From contig LSSG01000050.1 in NCBI GenBank assembly GCA_001595915.1, positions 1 to 47,106 on the forward strand: 47,106 nt of DNA, given 5' to 3'. The notes beneath the pieces were generated by a model, which worked only from the letters and a program-made list of their open reading frames with translations, had not been told where the DNA came from and did no database searches. The DNA comes from Thermoplasmatales archaeon SG8-52-3 (GTDB lineage: Archaea > Thermoplasmatota > E2 > DHVEG-1). The position numbers and the translations under genes were made by a program. Within the stretch, counting starts at the first letter, position 1; every line of letters starts with the position of its first letter. Shown here one piece after another: positions 16,966 to 25,754 of the stretch.

Positions 16966-18504
16966 TTATGTCAATGGTACGTCCTTTCTTAAATCATCTC
17001 TCATTTTTTTCCCAGTTTGTTTTTCCCATTCTTTTATTGTAACCGAATGTTTTTCTCGAATTTTTTCTCCAATTCCAAGACCATTGTAAGAACAAAACGG
17101 AACAATTCCCTCAAGTGTTGTATAGTGAATTACACACCGCTCAAGGCGATCAACATTTAGATTAAATGCATCCTGAAACCACATTGAACCTACAAAAAGA
17201 CTTTTGTAATGAAATCCTCTAAGAGAATCATAACTTCCACCAATTGCAGCATCTTTCAAGAGTTTTTTTAAGTTAAATCCTTTTGGTGCTTTGTTATAAT
17301 CTACATATTTGTCAATATTTGTTAAAAATGCAGAGGCAATTCTAAGTTTTTTGAGTGGTCCTCTAATTTTACTTTCCTTGTCAACAAAATCAAGTAAGCC
17401 TTCTACATCAATAAATCTAGTAATTGGTATTGGTTTTCCATTTTCCAAAAATATATAAGTTGCTCCACCACAGCCAGGATGAGCAGTAAATTCTACTTGG
17501 GTTTCTCCTTTTAAAAGTTCAATTAGTTTTGAAATCGGATAAACAAATGGAACTGGATAAAAATCATCTTTAGATATTTGTCCGTCAAATTCCTTTTCAA
17601 TTGCATCCATCATTTTAACATAGTCAACTCGCTGTTTTTCTCTTTTTTCGTCTTTAATTTTTGTGATTCTTCCACAAAATGATACCGGTTGAAAATTTAC
17701 ACCTCTTATAATATCAATATTATCAAGTGCAAATTTTACAATTTTTCCAGCTTCATTTAAGTTTTTATCACCAATTAAAACAGGTACAAGTACAATTTTT
17801 AGGTTCACTTTTCTTAAATTATCAATTGCTTTTTTATTAAAGTCAATCCAAGGATTTGTTTTTTTAGTTACACCATCAAAGCTCATATAGACAGTGTTTA
17901 CCTTTGCTTCCTTAAGTTGTTTACAATATTCAACACTATCAGCAAGTTTTAATCCATTTGTGTTAACTTGGACATGTGAAAAACCAACCTCTTTTGCCAT
18001 TTTTACGATATCTATTAAATCCTCTCTAATGGTTGGCTCTCCACCAGTAATTTGAATTGCCTTTGAACCCATTGGTCGTTCATTTCTTGCCTGAACCAGA
18101 AGTTTTTTAATTTGCTCCAATGTTGGTTCATAAACTCTACCAGACGCGCCAGCATTCATAAAGCAATAACTACATCTCAAATCACATCTGTTTGTTACCA
18201 AAAGATTTGTCAAAACACTTTGAGATTTATGTTCATTATATAAGGAAGGTTCATCAAATATCTTTGTTTTGACATCAGGAGCAGAACCGCCTGTAACTTC
18301 GTATTTCATCCATTTTTTATAGAGATCTGCATCGCTAAAATAGATATCTTTGAATGATCCATGCTTATCGCATTTCTTGGTAATATATACCTTTCCATCA
18401 TCCTCAATTACTGTAGCATCGATTTTTTTAATTTTTCCCTCCTGATAACAGGCTGGGCAAACAGAGGTAATTTTTTCTAATTCGCTCATATCCCTTCCAT
18501 CCAT
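16966..18504 (-). CDS. tes: Radical SAM enzyme, tetraether lipid synthase (Tes) type
   Basis: The product has 512 residues. The N-terminal region has CPAC (16-19) and CDKHG (45-49), the extra Cys motif set of the Tes/MJ0619 group. The radical SAM cluster is CDLRCSYC (C107, C111, C114), followed by TGGEPTIREDL, the SAM-binding GGE motif. A Cys-rich C-terminal half (GCGGATYIF and CVIHYTTLEGIVPFCSYN) supplies ligands for further clusters. By family knowledge Tes joins two archaeol phytanyl chains tail to tail to make membrane-spanning GDGT lipids. Related family members act on other substrates, so the exact reaction is inference. An alternative ATG lies at 18489 behind GGAAGG. It is divergent from hypC. 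Confidence 0.8.
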   Translation of the reverse strand: MDGRDMSELEKITSVCPACYQEGKIKKIDATVIEDDGKVYITKKCDKHGSFKDIYFSDADLYKKWMKYEVTGGSAPDVKTKIFDEPSLYNEHKSQSVLTNLLVTNRCDLRCSYCFMNAGASGRVYEPTLEQIKKLLVQARNERPMGSKAIQITGGEPTIREDLIDIVKMAKEVGFSHVQVNTNGLKLADSVEYCKQLKEAKVNTVYMSFDGVTKKTNPWIDFNKKAIDNLRKVNLKIVLVPVLIGDKNLNEAGKIVKFALDNIDIIRGVNFQPVSFCGRITKIKDEKREKQRVDYVKMMDAIEKEFDGQISKDDFYPVPFVYPISKLIELLKGETQVEFTAHPGCGGATYIFLENGKPIPITRFIDVEGLLDFVDKESKIRGPLKKLRIASAFLTNIDKYVDYNKAPKGFNLKKLLKDAAIGGSYDSLRGFHYKSLFVGSMWFQDAFNLNVDRLERCVIHYTTLEGIVPFCSYNGLGIGEKIREKHSVTIKEWEKQTGKKMRDDLRKDVPLT

Positions 18505-18565
18505 AAAGTGGAATGATGAGCCTAAATATGAAGTTCTATAAAGAGTTATCTGTTTAAGGGAGAAA

Positions 18566-18576
18566 ATTTATAAAAT
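18566..18576 (+). promoter_or_regulatory. TATA box for hypC-hypD
   Basis: ATTTATAAAAT lies with its centre about 28 nt before the GTG at 18599, so transcription should begin at or within a few bases of the start codon. There is no ribosome site before the GTG, which fits a leaderless mRNA. Confidence 0.55.
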
Positions 18577-18598
18577 ATTAGTTAATAACCGCAAGTCT

Positions 18599-18832
18599 GT
18601 GTGTTTAGCAATACCTGGAAAAATTGTTGAAATAGATAATAATAAAGAACATGCAATAGTAGATTATGGGGATGGTACTAAAAGAAAAGCTAATGTTACA
18701 CTTGTAAATGTAAAAATTGGTGATTATGTACTAGTCCACGCAGGCTTTGCAATAGAAGTTTTAAATGAAAAAGAAGCAAAAGAAACACTTGATCTTTTTA
18801 GAGAAATGCTTTCAGCAGAGGAGGAATCATAG
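18599..18832 (+). CDS. hypC: Hydrogenase maturation chaperone HypC
   Basis: The product has 77 residues. It begins MCLAIPGKI with Cys2, the residue that holds the iron during Fe(CN)2CO assembly on the HypCD complex and delivers it to the hydrogenase large subunit. VDYGDGTKRKANVTLV and GDYVLVHAGFAIEVL are the family's beta-barrel motifs. The start is GTG, probably leaderless. The stop overlaps the hypD start by one base. There is one hypC in the window, so it presumably serves the group 4 hydrogenase encoded at 23.1-25.7 kb. Confidence 0.95.
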   Translation: MCLAIPGKIVEIDNNKEHAIVDYGDGTKRKANVTLVNVKIGDYVLVHAGFAIEVLNEKEAKETLDLFREMLSAEEES

Positions 18833-19914
18833 TGTTTTCTTTACGTGACAAGAAATTTGCCGATGAAATTGTTTCAAAAATCAAAAAACTTAATGTTAAT
18901 TTAAAATTCATGCATGTCTGTGGAACACATCAAGATACTCTTGTTAAAAATGGTCTTGATGTTTTATTGAAAGATTGTGGAATTGAAATAGGACAAGGCC
19001 CAGGATGTCCAGTTTGCGTAACAACTCCAAAAGAAATTGAAGAAATGCTACTTCTTGCAAGAAAAGGTAAGACTGTTACAACATTTGGAGACATGATAAA
19101 TGTACCTGGTGAAACCGAGTCTCTGAGAAGCATTCGATCCGAAGGTTGTGATGTAAGAACAGTTTATGGCATTGAGGATGCAATAGAAATTGCAAAAAAT
19201 AATCCTGAAAAAGAAGTTGTATTCATGGCTGTTGGTTTTGAAACAACAGCACCTACTACTGCATCAGTAATACTTAATAATAATCCTCCTGAAAATTTTT
19301 CTATTCTTTCTTGCCATCGAACAATTCCTGAAGCGTTGAAAGCAATTATTGAAATGGGTGAAATAAAGCTGGATGGACTTATTGAACCAGGTCATGTTTC
19401 TACTATAATTGGATCAAAACCTTATGAGTTTCTATCTAAAGACTTTAAGGTTCCTCAAGTAATTGCTGGATTTGAACCAATTGATATTCTTATGGGTGCA
19501 TGGATGCTTGTTCAGCAAATAGGAAAAAATAAAGCCTTTGTTCAGAACGAATACAAAAGGGTTGTCCATGAAGAGGGGAATGTTAAAGCTCAGCAGGCAA
19601 TAAAAAAAGTCTTTGATTCTGTAGATGTATCATGGCGAGGTTTTCCAATTATTCCAAAATCAGGTCTTTTATTAAATGATAAATTTGAAAAATATGATGC
19701 CCGAAAGAAATTTGAAGACGATTTAGAGGAATTAAAGGATAAGAAGTTTTTTGAACATAAAGGTTGTAGATGCGGTGAACTCCTCCGTGGACTTGTCACC
19801 CCAAAAGAATGTCCCCTGTTTAGTCAGGCATGCACACCTGAAACTCCAGTTGGTCCTTGTATGGTAAGTATTGAAGGTAGTTGTAATATTGAATACCGAT
19901 ATTCTGAAAATTAG
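18832..19914 (+). CDS. hypD: Hydrogenase maturation protein HypD
   Basis: The product has 360 residues. HypD is the scaffold on which Fe(CN)2CO is built with HypC and HypE. CGTHQDTLVKNG and GPGCPVCVTT carry the active-site cysteines. The GETESLRS segment follows, and C-terminal CRCGELLRGL, ECPLF, CTPETPVGPCM and EGSCNIEYRY supply the 4Fe-4S cluster. All motifs are intact. The start is GTG at 18832, with GGAGG a few bases upstream inside the end of hypC; the one-base overlap implies coupled translation. The DNA-repair gene downstream starts 13 nt after the stop. Confidence 0.95.
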   Translation: MFSLRDKKFADEIVSKIKKLNVNLKFMHVCGTHQDTLVKNGLDVLLKDCGIEIGQGPGCPVCVTTPKEIEEMLLLARKGKTVTTFGDMINVPGETESLRSIRSEGCDVRTVYGIEDAIEIAKNNPEKEVVFMAVGFETTAPTTASVILNNNPPENFSILSCHRTIPEALKAIIEMGEIKLDGLIEPGHVSTIIGSKPYEFLSKDFKVPQVIAGFEPIDILMGAWMLVQQIGKNKAFVQNEYKRVVHEEGNVKAQQAIKKVFDSVDVSWRGFPIIPKSGLLLNDKFEKYDARKKFEDDLEELKDKKFFEHKGCRCGELLRGLVTPKECPLFSQACTPETPVGPCMVSIEGSCNIEYRYSEN

Positions 19915-19926
19915 TTGGTAATCAAT

Positions 19927-20613
19927 ATGGATTATTACGAAGTTATAAATTTATTAAAATCAATGAGTAAACCTAAAAATGTTGAGGGTATGGCTCGCTA
20001 TGGAATCAATCCAAAAAATAACCTTGGTATTTCTATTTATAAATTAAGACCTCTTGCAAAAAAGATTGGAAAAAATCATGAGCTATCTTTACAACTATGG
20101 AATTCTGGTATTCATGATGCAAGGTTGCTTGCAGTATTTGTTGAGGACCCAGTAGAGGTTACGCAAGAACAAATGGACAATTGGGTAAAGGACTTTGATT
20201 CATGGGACATTTGTGACCAAGCATGTACCAGTCTTTTTGATTTGACACCTCATGCATGGAAAAAGATATATGAATGGTCAGGACGTAGTGAGGAGTTTGT
20301 AAAACGTGCTGCTTTTTCAATAATTGCTGGTCTTGCTGTTCATGATAAAAAGGCATCAGACATAAAATTTGAAAAGTTGTTTAAAGTAATTAAAAGAGAA
20401 TCAGTAGATGAGCGCAACTATGTTAAAAAAGCTGTAAATTGGGCTTTGAGAAATATTGGAAAAAGAAATTTTTCATTAAATAAAAAAGCAATAAATATTG
20501 CAAAAGAAATTAAAAATATAGATTCAAAATCAGCAAAATGGATTGCAAACGATGCCATTAGGGAACTAACCAGTAATAAGATTCAAGAAAGAATTAAAAA
20601 GAAAAAAAATTAA
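19927..20613 (+). CDS. AlkD-like DNA alkylation repair protein
   Basis: The product has 228 residues made of HEAT-like helical repeats. The family (PF08713) removes alkylated bases such as 3- and 7-methylpurines. DSWDICDQACTSLFDLTPHAW near residue 90 is the family signature, with the Trp/Asp used at the DNA groove. It is preceded by IHDARLLAVFVEDP and followed by AVNWALRNIGKRN. The ATG at 19927 is preferred to the TTG at 19915. It lies directly after hypD on the same strand and may share its transcript, but there is no functional link that I can see. Confidence 0.85.
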   Translation: MDYYEVINLLKSMSKPKNVEGMARYGINPKNNLGISIYKLRPLAKKIGKNHELSLQLWNSGIHDARLLAVFVEDPVEVTQEQMDNWVKDFDSWDICDQACTSLFDLTPHAWKKIYEWSGRSEEFVKRAAFSIIAGLAVHDKKASDIKFEKLFKVIKRESVDERNYVKKAVNWALRNIGKRNFSLNKKAINIAKEIKNIDSKSAKWIANDAIRELTSNKIQERIKKKKN

Positions 20614-20614
20614 T

Positions 20615-20863
20615 TTATTTCGGTTTGTATTTATCCATTTTTTTTCTAGCAACTTTATTTGTCATTAAAAAGTAAACATATACTAAAGCAAGTTCAATTG
20701 CAAAAATTAATAAGAACCATAAAAAAGTAGACCCTATTTTCAATAGATTATTTGTATCTGTTATATCCAAACCAAATGTTATAACAATAGAGCCTAAGAA
20801 CGGTATAAACATTCCAATAATTACTATTAATAGTATCTGTATCAAATCCCTATTTTTACCCAT
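20615..20863 (-). CDS. Small two-helix membrane protein, unknown
   Basis: The 82-residue protein has two predicted membrane helices (about residues 8-29 and 44-68) separated by a short polar loop (LDITDTNNLLK), with a Lys-rich tail (NKVARKKMDKYKPK) that should face the cytoplasm. I recognise no family. It lies downstream of hypF on the same strand, 46 nt after the hypF stop, so it could be the last gene of the hydrogenase operon. It converges with the AlkD-like gene. Confidence 0.55.
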   Translation of the reverse strand: MGKNRDLIQILLIVIIGMFIPFLGSIVITFGLDITDTNNLLKIGSTFLWFLLIFAIELALVYVYFLMTNKVARKKMDKYKPK

Positions 20864-20909
20864 AACACATTAGCGATGATTAATCTATTTTTAAAAGTTA
20901 CTTAAGAAT

Positions 20910-23099
20910 CTATGAACTGAGTTTATGACCGATAATTGCATTTTGACCAATTGAAATACCACCATCACCATTTGGAATCTGATTATGAACTATCAATTTT
21001 AAACCTGCTTTTTTTACTTGTTCTTCTATCATCTCAACAATTGGAATATTGTAAGATACCCCACCGGTCAATCCGACATTATTAATACCTAAACTGTTAG
21101 AATTTTCGATTGCTATTTTTGTAAGATTATCAAGAATTGTTTTTACAAACGAATAAACATAATCTGCTTTTTCTTTTTCATTTAAAGGTTTTTTTATTTT
21201 TTCATCTAGTTGTCTGAATAAATCAATAGTACCAACAACATCGTTTTTTACCTCACAATCAAATGAATATTTATATTTACCAATTGATAGATATTTTTCA
21301 AGTTTCATTGCAGGTTCACCGTCATAAGTTCTTTTTGTACAAATGTTTAGATAACAAGAAAGAGCATCAAGAACCCTTCCTAGACTACAAGATTTTGGTG
21401 ATTTACCCATTAATTTGCTAAGTATTGTTGCTTCATTACCTGTAAAGAATTTTTCAATACCAAATTTCTTAAATATAGCAAAAACAAGTCTTCTAGGATC
21501 GCGCGTGGCCTGGTCACCACCAAGAAGAGGAATATATTCAAGATGACTTGCACGATTGAAATCTAAAAAATTAGAAACAAGGATTTCGCCACCCCAATAT
21601 GTTCCGTCACTACCGTATCCCAGACCATCTAAAGTTAAAACAACACTTTCATCAAGCTTTCTATCAACTAAAAGTGAAACAGCATGAGCCCAATGATGCT
21701 GGACTTCAAACAAAGGAGCAGAAAACTTCTCAGAAAAATTTTTTGCTACAATTCTTGAGTCATAACCTGGGTGAAGATCCTGGACAACAGCATCAATATT
21801 AGGTTTTTTCATAATAAGTTTTAAAATATAATCTAAACTTTCTTCCAAAAATCCAAGTGTTGAATAATATTTTGAATTTCCAATATACTGAGTTGCATAG
21901 ACATTTTTTTTATTGGAAATCGCACCAGTTATGTTTTCACCAGCACCGACACTTAAAATTCGATTACTATAAGATACTGCAATAGGTTCTGGGACGTACC
22001 CTCTAGATCTTCTTATAAAAAAGGTATTACCTTTCCACATCCTAACAACAGAATCATCGACTCTATTTGGAATACTTCTATTATGTAATAGATAAATATT
22101 TGCATCAATAGAAAATGCTTCCTCATCTGTTGTAATCATTGCTTCTCCAGGAACGTTTGAAGATGTCATTACAAGTGCATCTGATTTTAAATTTGAAAAG
22201 AGAAGATGGTGTAGACCAGTATATGGTAAAAAAATTCCAATTGTGTTAAGGCCAGGAGATACTTCCTCACAACAAATCTTATTTAAAAGAACAATAGGTC
22301 TACTCTTTGAAAGTAATAACTCTTCCTCATCTTTTGAAATATCTGCAAATTTTCTTGCTGATTTTATGTCTTTTACCATTAAAGCAAAAGATTTTTGCGG
22401 TCTACCATACCATTCTCTAAACCTACTAATTTGAGAAATATTACAACAAAGATGCATTCCACCCCATGATTTTATTACACCGATTTTTCCAGCATCTATT
22501 TGGTTTGCAAAACGCTTTATTGCATCTTTTTCTCCAAGATTCTTTTTTTTCTTATCATATAAAAAATATTTTGGACCGCATTTTGGACAAGAAATTGTCT
22601 GAGCATGATAACGACGATCTAAAGGATCTTTATATTCAACTTGACAGTTTTTGCATAGTTTAAAATCATCCATACTAGTTCTTTCTCTATCGTATGGAAC
22701 GTCCTTAACCAAACTATAGCGAGCGCCACATACAGTACAATTTGTGAAAGGAAAAAGATAGCGTCTATTTTTTTTATCAAAAAGTTCTTGTAAACAATCA
22801 TTACAGATTCCAACATCGATAGGAATCAATGACTGTCTTTCACCTGTTTTACTATGAAGAATCTTAAAATCGGAAAATTTCCTATTATCTATTAATTCAA
22901 TAATCTCAGTTATCTTTGCAATAGAAGGAAGATTTTCTTTAACTTTTTTTATAAACTCATCTTTTTTTTCATCAATTACTACTTCTACCTCTGAACCCTT
23001 GTTTAAAACATAACCTTTGAGATTCAATTCTTTTGCTATTCGATATATTGTTGGTCTAAAACCTACCCCTTGTACTACGCCTTTAAAGATAAGTTTCAT
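20910..23099 (-). CDS. hypF: Carbamoyltransferase HypF
   Basis: HypF converts carbamoyl phosphate and ATP to carbamoyl-adenylate and passes the carbamoyl group to HypE, the source of the cyanide ligands. In 729 residues the domains are: acylphosphatase (GVVQGVGFRP, about 1-90), two Cys-rich zinc fingers (CNDCLQELF; CTVCGARYS; CKNCQVEYKD; CPKCGPKYF, about 98-175), a YrdC-like domain (about 185-370, with MTSSNVPGE and RRSRGYVPEPI), and the Kae1-like carbamoyltransferase (VQHHWAHAVSLL, DGLGYGSDGTYWGGE, LTGGVSYN). The length is normal. The ATG at 23099 follows GGTAAT; a TTG at 23102 is possible. It starts 10 nt after the hydrogenase ferredoxin gene, so structural subunits and HypF are co-transcribed. 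Confidence 0.95.
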   Translation of the reverse strand: MKLIFKGVVQGVGFRPTIYRIAKELNLKGYVLNKGSEVEVVIDEKKDEFIKKVKENLPSIAKITEIIELIDNRKFSDFKILHSKTGERQSLIPIDVGICNDCLQELFDKKNRRYLFPFTNCTVCGARYSLVKDVPYDRERTSMDDFKLCKNCQVEYKDPLDRRYHAQTISCPKCGPKYFLYDKKKKNLGEKDAIKRFANQIDAGKIGVIKSWGGMHLCCNISQISRFREWYGRPQKSFALMVKDIKSARKFADISKDEEELLLSKSRPIVLLNKICCEEVSPGLNTIGIFLPYTGLHHLLFSNLKSDALVMTSSNVPGEAMITTDEEAFSIDANIYLLHNRSIPNRVDDSVVRMWKGNTFFIRRSRGYVPEPIAVSYSNRILSVGAGENITGAISNKKNVYATQYIGNSKYYSTLGFLEESLDYILKLIMKKPNIDAVVQDLHPGYDSRIVAKNFSEKFSAPLFEVQHHWAHAVSLLVDRKLDESVVLTLDGLGYGSDGTYWGGEILVSNFLDFNRASHLEYIPLLGGDQATRDPRRLVFAIFKKFGIEKFFTGNEATILSKLMGKSPKSCSLGRVLDALSCYLNICTKRTYDGEPAMKLEKYLSIGKYKYSFDCEVKNDVVGTIDLFRQLDEKIKKPLNEKEKADYVYSFVKTILDNLTKIAIENSNSLGINNVGLTGGVSYNIPIVEMIEEQVKKAGLKLIVHNQIPNGDGGISIGQNAIIGHKLSS

Positions 23100-23109
23100 C
23101 AAATATTAC

Positions 23110-23511
23110 CTATTCAACAATGAGATCCTTTGAATAAGGATCTGTATCTGCAAGTAAAAACTCTTCACCCATAGTCAAACAATTTGTTGGACAAACATCA
23201 TTACATTGACTACAAAAACAACACCTTGCAAGATATATTTTTATCTTTTTTGTTTTTGGTTTAAATTCAATTGCTTCACAGGGACAATATTTTATACAAA
23301 GCTGACAACCGATACATTTCTCTTTGTCATATTTTATTTTTCCACGGAATCCTATAGGTGTTTCAATTGGTGGAATAATTTCTGCTTTTCCTTCACCAAC
23401 ATCTGCTAAGAATTGAGTTGTGTTTGAAGGTGCATATTTTGCAGGAAACTTATTTGTCCAAGGTTTTTTAAACATCTGAGCAAAAACCGATGGTAGCATT
23501 GAAAATCTCAT
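23110..23511 (-). CDS. Group 4 hydrogenase ferredoxin subunit (EchF/MbhN-like)
   Basis: The 133-residue protein passes electrons between ferredoxin and the hydrogenase core. It has two complete 4Fe-4S sites: C66-C69-C72-C76 and C97-C100-C103-C107, each ending in CP. The first 60 residues (LPSVFAQMFKKPWTNKFP, later TPIGFRGKI) are the NuoI/MbhN-type tail that packs against the large subunit and, in known complexes, the membrane arm. ATG start; its first bases overlap the end of the large-subunit gene by 4 nt. There is no stand-alone ferredoxin gene next to it. Confidence 0.9.
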   Translation of the reverse strand: MRFSMLPSVFAQMFKKPWTNKFPAKYAPSNTTQFLADVGEGKAEIIPPIETPIGFRGKIKYDKEKCIGCQLCIKYCPCEAIEFKPKTKKIKIYLARCCFCSQCNDVCPTNCLTMGEEFLLADTDPYSKDLIVE

Positions 23512-24743
23512 TTCAAAACCCTCCTTGTTTTTTCAACACTTAAACTATGTAATTGTTCTTTTGTTAGTTCATATCTTTTATTATCATTAACTATTGCAAC
23601 CCTATTTGTACAAGACATACAAGGATCTGTTGATGCAGCTACAATAGGAATATCTGCGATTTGTTCACCTTTTAACATTGGAATCCATGGCAGAATATTA
23701 TTATATGTAGGAGCGCGAACTTTCCATGTGTAAGGATTTTCAGAATGACCATCAAATTTAACATAATGGATTACCTCACCACGTGGTGCCTCATGTCTAC
23801 CTACACCTTCTCCATTTACTTTTTTCAGCTGATTCATAAGTTTTGGTATTTTTGGTTCAGAAACAATATCACCAGCAGGCATTTGATCGATACACTGTTC
23901 AATCAAACCTATTGATTGTTTAACTTCTAAAAGTCTTTGAATAATTCTATCATAAACATCTCCATTTACTTCACCGGTTAGGACATCTGGAGTAATATAA
24001 TCAATGTCCAAATCACCATAAGCAAAATATGAGGTATCTACTCTTACATCTTTTTTTACACCTGAAGCCCTTGTAGTTGGTCCTACCGCACATAGCTTTA
24101 ATGCATCCTTTTTTGTTAAAATACCAGCACCCTGACTTCTCATTTTGATAGTTTTGTCGTCAAGAAAGATATGACGTAATTTTTCAAAATTATCCTTGAA
24201 AAAATTTAGATCCTTTTTTATTCTGGGAAGCATGTCCGGAGTAATATCTCGTCTAATGCCTCCGATTGTCATAATTCCTTTTGTTACACGATTACCTGTT
24301 AAATATTCAGTAAGATCTAATGCTTTTTCTCGAATCTGCCATGTAAAATACAAAACTGTGTCAAAACCAATTTCATGCGCAGCAACACCCGCCCATAAGA
24401 TATGAGATGTAATTCTTTCAAGTTCCCCTTGAATTACTCTAAGATATTCGGCTCTTTCTGGCACTTGTATATCAGCAGCAGTCTCAACTGCAAGAGTAAA
24501 AGCTGCTGGATGACAAAAAGAACAAATTCCACAAATTCTTTCTGCCAAATATAAAACCTGGATTGGATTTCTTTTTCTAGAAGCCCATTCAACACCTCTA
24601 TGAACATGCCCAAGTTTTACATTGACATCAACAATTCTTTCCCCACTTATTTCAAATTCAAAATAAACAGGTTCCTTTAATGCAGGATGAATTGGTCCAA
24701 CTGGAATATGATAAGAGGTTTTTGTTGTTGTTTCTTGTTTCAT
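23508..24743 (-). CDS. [NiFe] hydrogenase large subunit, group 4 (EchE/MbhL-like)
   Basis: The product has 411 residues. The N-terminal Ni ligands are in RICGIC (C71, C74) and the C-terminal pair in DPCMSCTNR (C375, C378), so the active site is complete, unlike in the NuoD relatives of complex I. A 30-residue extension follows Arg381, matching the processing point used by HycI on HycE; a HycI-type protease is encoded at 29.8 kb. The opening IPVGPIHPALKEP and GHVHRGVEW are NuoD/EchE-like. Partners are the small, NuoC-like and ferredoxin subunits, each overlapping by 4 nt. The direction in vivo (H2 production from ferredoxin or uptake) is not decided by sequence. Confidence 0.93.
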   Translation of the reverse strand: MKQETTTKTSYHIPVGPIHPALKEPVYFEFEISGERIVDVNVKLGHVHRGVEWASRKRNPIQVLYLAERICGICSFCHPAAFTLAVETAADIQVPERAEYLRVIQGELERITSHILWAGVAAHEIGFDTVLYFTWQIREKALDLTEYLTGNRVTKGIMTIGGIRRDITPDMLPRIKKDLNFFKDNFEKLRHIFLDDKTIKMRSQGAGILTKKDALKLCAVGPTTRASGVKKDVRVDTSYFAYGDLDIDYITPDVLTGEVNGDVYDRIIQRLLEVKQSIGLIEQCIDQMPAGDIVSEPKIPKLMNQLKKVNGEGVGRHEAPRGEVIHYVKFDGHSENPYTWKVRAPTYNNILPWIPMLKGEQIADIPIVAASTDPCMSCTNRVAIVNDNKRYELTKEQLHSLSVEKTRRVLK

Positions 24744-25276
24744 TTTTTCACCTCATGTAAATTTCTATATAGTTTTTCAGGTCCTGTTTCATCTCTGCGC
24801 CAAGGATAAACACCTTGAGGAATGTCTTCTGGTAAAAAGCATCTTTTATCATCAGGTATTCCTTTAATTTTTACACCAAGCATCTCCATTTTTTCACGTT
24901 CTGTAATAAGAGCACCTGGAATCAAGTCACATATTGTATCAATTTCCGGTTTTGATTTTGGCAGTTCAACTGAAATATTAAGGTTAATTTCTTCCATACG
25001 TGTACCAAAATTAACAGTAAAATGATAAATCAATTCAATGGTTTTACCAAGATCATTTCCTGAAGTCACAGCAAGATGGGGAAACTGAATATCACAAAGA
25101 TGTTTAATTGCTTCCTTAAATATACTATTATCAACCTTCATCCAGATATTTGCTGTAGAATTTTTCTTTGCACCAGCTGGACGTTTTATAATTTTTGCAT
25201 CTTTAATTTTTGTTTTGAATGTATCCTTAAATGATTTAACAAATCCCTCAGGTGTTAACTTTTTTTCTTTGGTCAT
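24740..25276 (-). CDS. Group 4 hydrogenase NuoC-like subunit (EchD/MbhK-like)
   Basis: The 178-residue subunit is a structural 30-kDa-type protein of complex I and group 4 hydrogenases, bridging small and large subunits at the cytoplasmic side. Hallmarks are FPHLAVTSGNDLGKTIELIY in the middle, and ALITEREKMEMLGVKIKGIP followed by LPEDIPQGVYPWRRDE near the C-terminus, the usual E-R-E/D...G....G.P signature. No metal ligands are expected. It overlaps both neighbours by 4 nt (ATGA), the sign of a tightly coupled operon. Confidence 0.9.
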   Translation of the reverse strand: MTKEKKLTPEGFVKSFKDTFKTKIKDAKIIKRPAGAKKNSTANIWMKVDNSIFKEAIKHLCDIQFPHLAVTSGNDLGKTIELIYHFTVNFGTRMEEINLNISVELPKSKPEIDTICDLIPGALITEREKMEMLGVKIKGIPDDKRCFLPEDIPQGVYPWRRDETGPEKLYRNLHEVKK

Positions 25277-25710
25277 TTTTTAGCCTCCAATGTTTCTAAT
25301 TTGACCCAAGCTTTAGCAACCGCATTTATAATTGCCTCGGGTCTTGGTGGACAACCTATTACATGAACATCAACAGGTAAAATTTTATTAATTGGACCAA
25401 CTAGATTATAAGATTCATAAAAGACATCTCCAGTGTTACCACAATTACCCACACAAATAACTGCTTTAGGATCTGGCATTTGTTCATAAACACGTTTAAC
25501 CTTGTCCTCCATCTGTCTAGTTACTGGTCCAGTAACTAATAAAACATCTGCATGACGTGGTGTACCAACAAGTCGAATACCAAAACGCTCAACATCATAC
25601 CTAGGACATAAAGCTGCTATAATTTCTATATCACAACCATTGCATGAACCTGAGTTGCAATGATATACCCATAACGCCCTTTTAAAAGACTTTGTTAAAC
25701 CTTTTGCCAT
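25273..25710 (-). CDS. [NiFe] hydrogenase small subunit, group 4 (EchC/MbhJ-like)
   Basis: The 145-residue protein carries the proximal 4Fe-4S cluster next to the Ni-Fe site. All four ligands are visible: C23 and C26 (GSCNGCDIE), C90 (GNCGNTG) and C120 (GCPPRPE). It has no twin-arginine signal and no extra cluster domain, as in Ech, Mbh and NuoB, which places it at the cytoplasmic side. ATG start with GGAGG 9 nt upstream (25720-25724). First gene of the operon small-NuoC-large-ferredoxin-hypF. Confidence 0.93.
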   Translation of the reverse strand: MAKGLTKSFKRALWVYHCNSGSCNGCDIEIIAALCPRYDVERFGIRLVGTPRHADVLLVTGPVTRQMEDKVKRVYEQMPDPKAVICVGNCGNTGDVFYESYNLVGPINKILPVDVHVIGCPPRPEAIINAVAKAWVKLETLEAKK

Positions 25711-25754
25711 AAAATAATGCCTCCATGAACCTAAGAAGTTCTGTTTTTGGTAAT

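Noticed and set aside
23508-25710. Reading the cluster as part of complex I (NuoB/C/D/I)
   Set aside because: The large subunit keeps all four Ni-ligand cysteines and hyp genes are adjacent; NuoD proteins have lost these cysteines.
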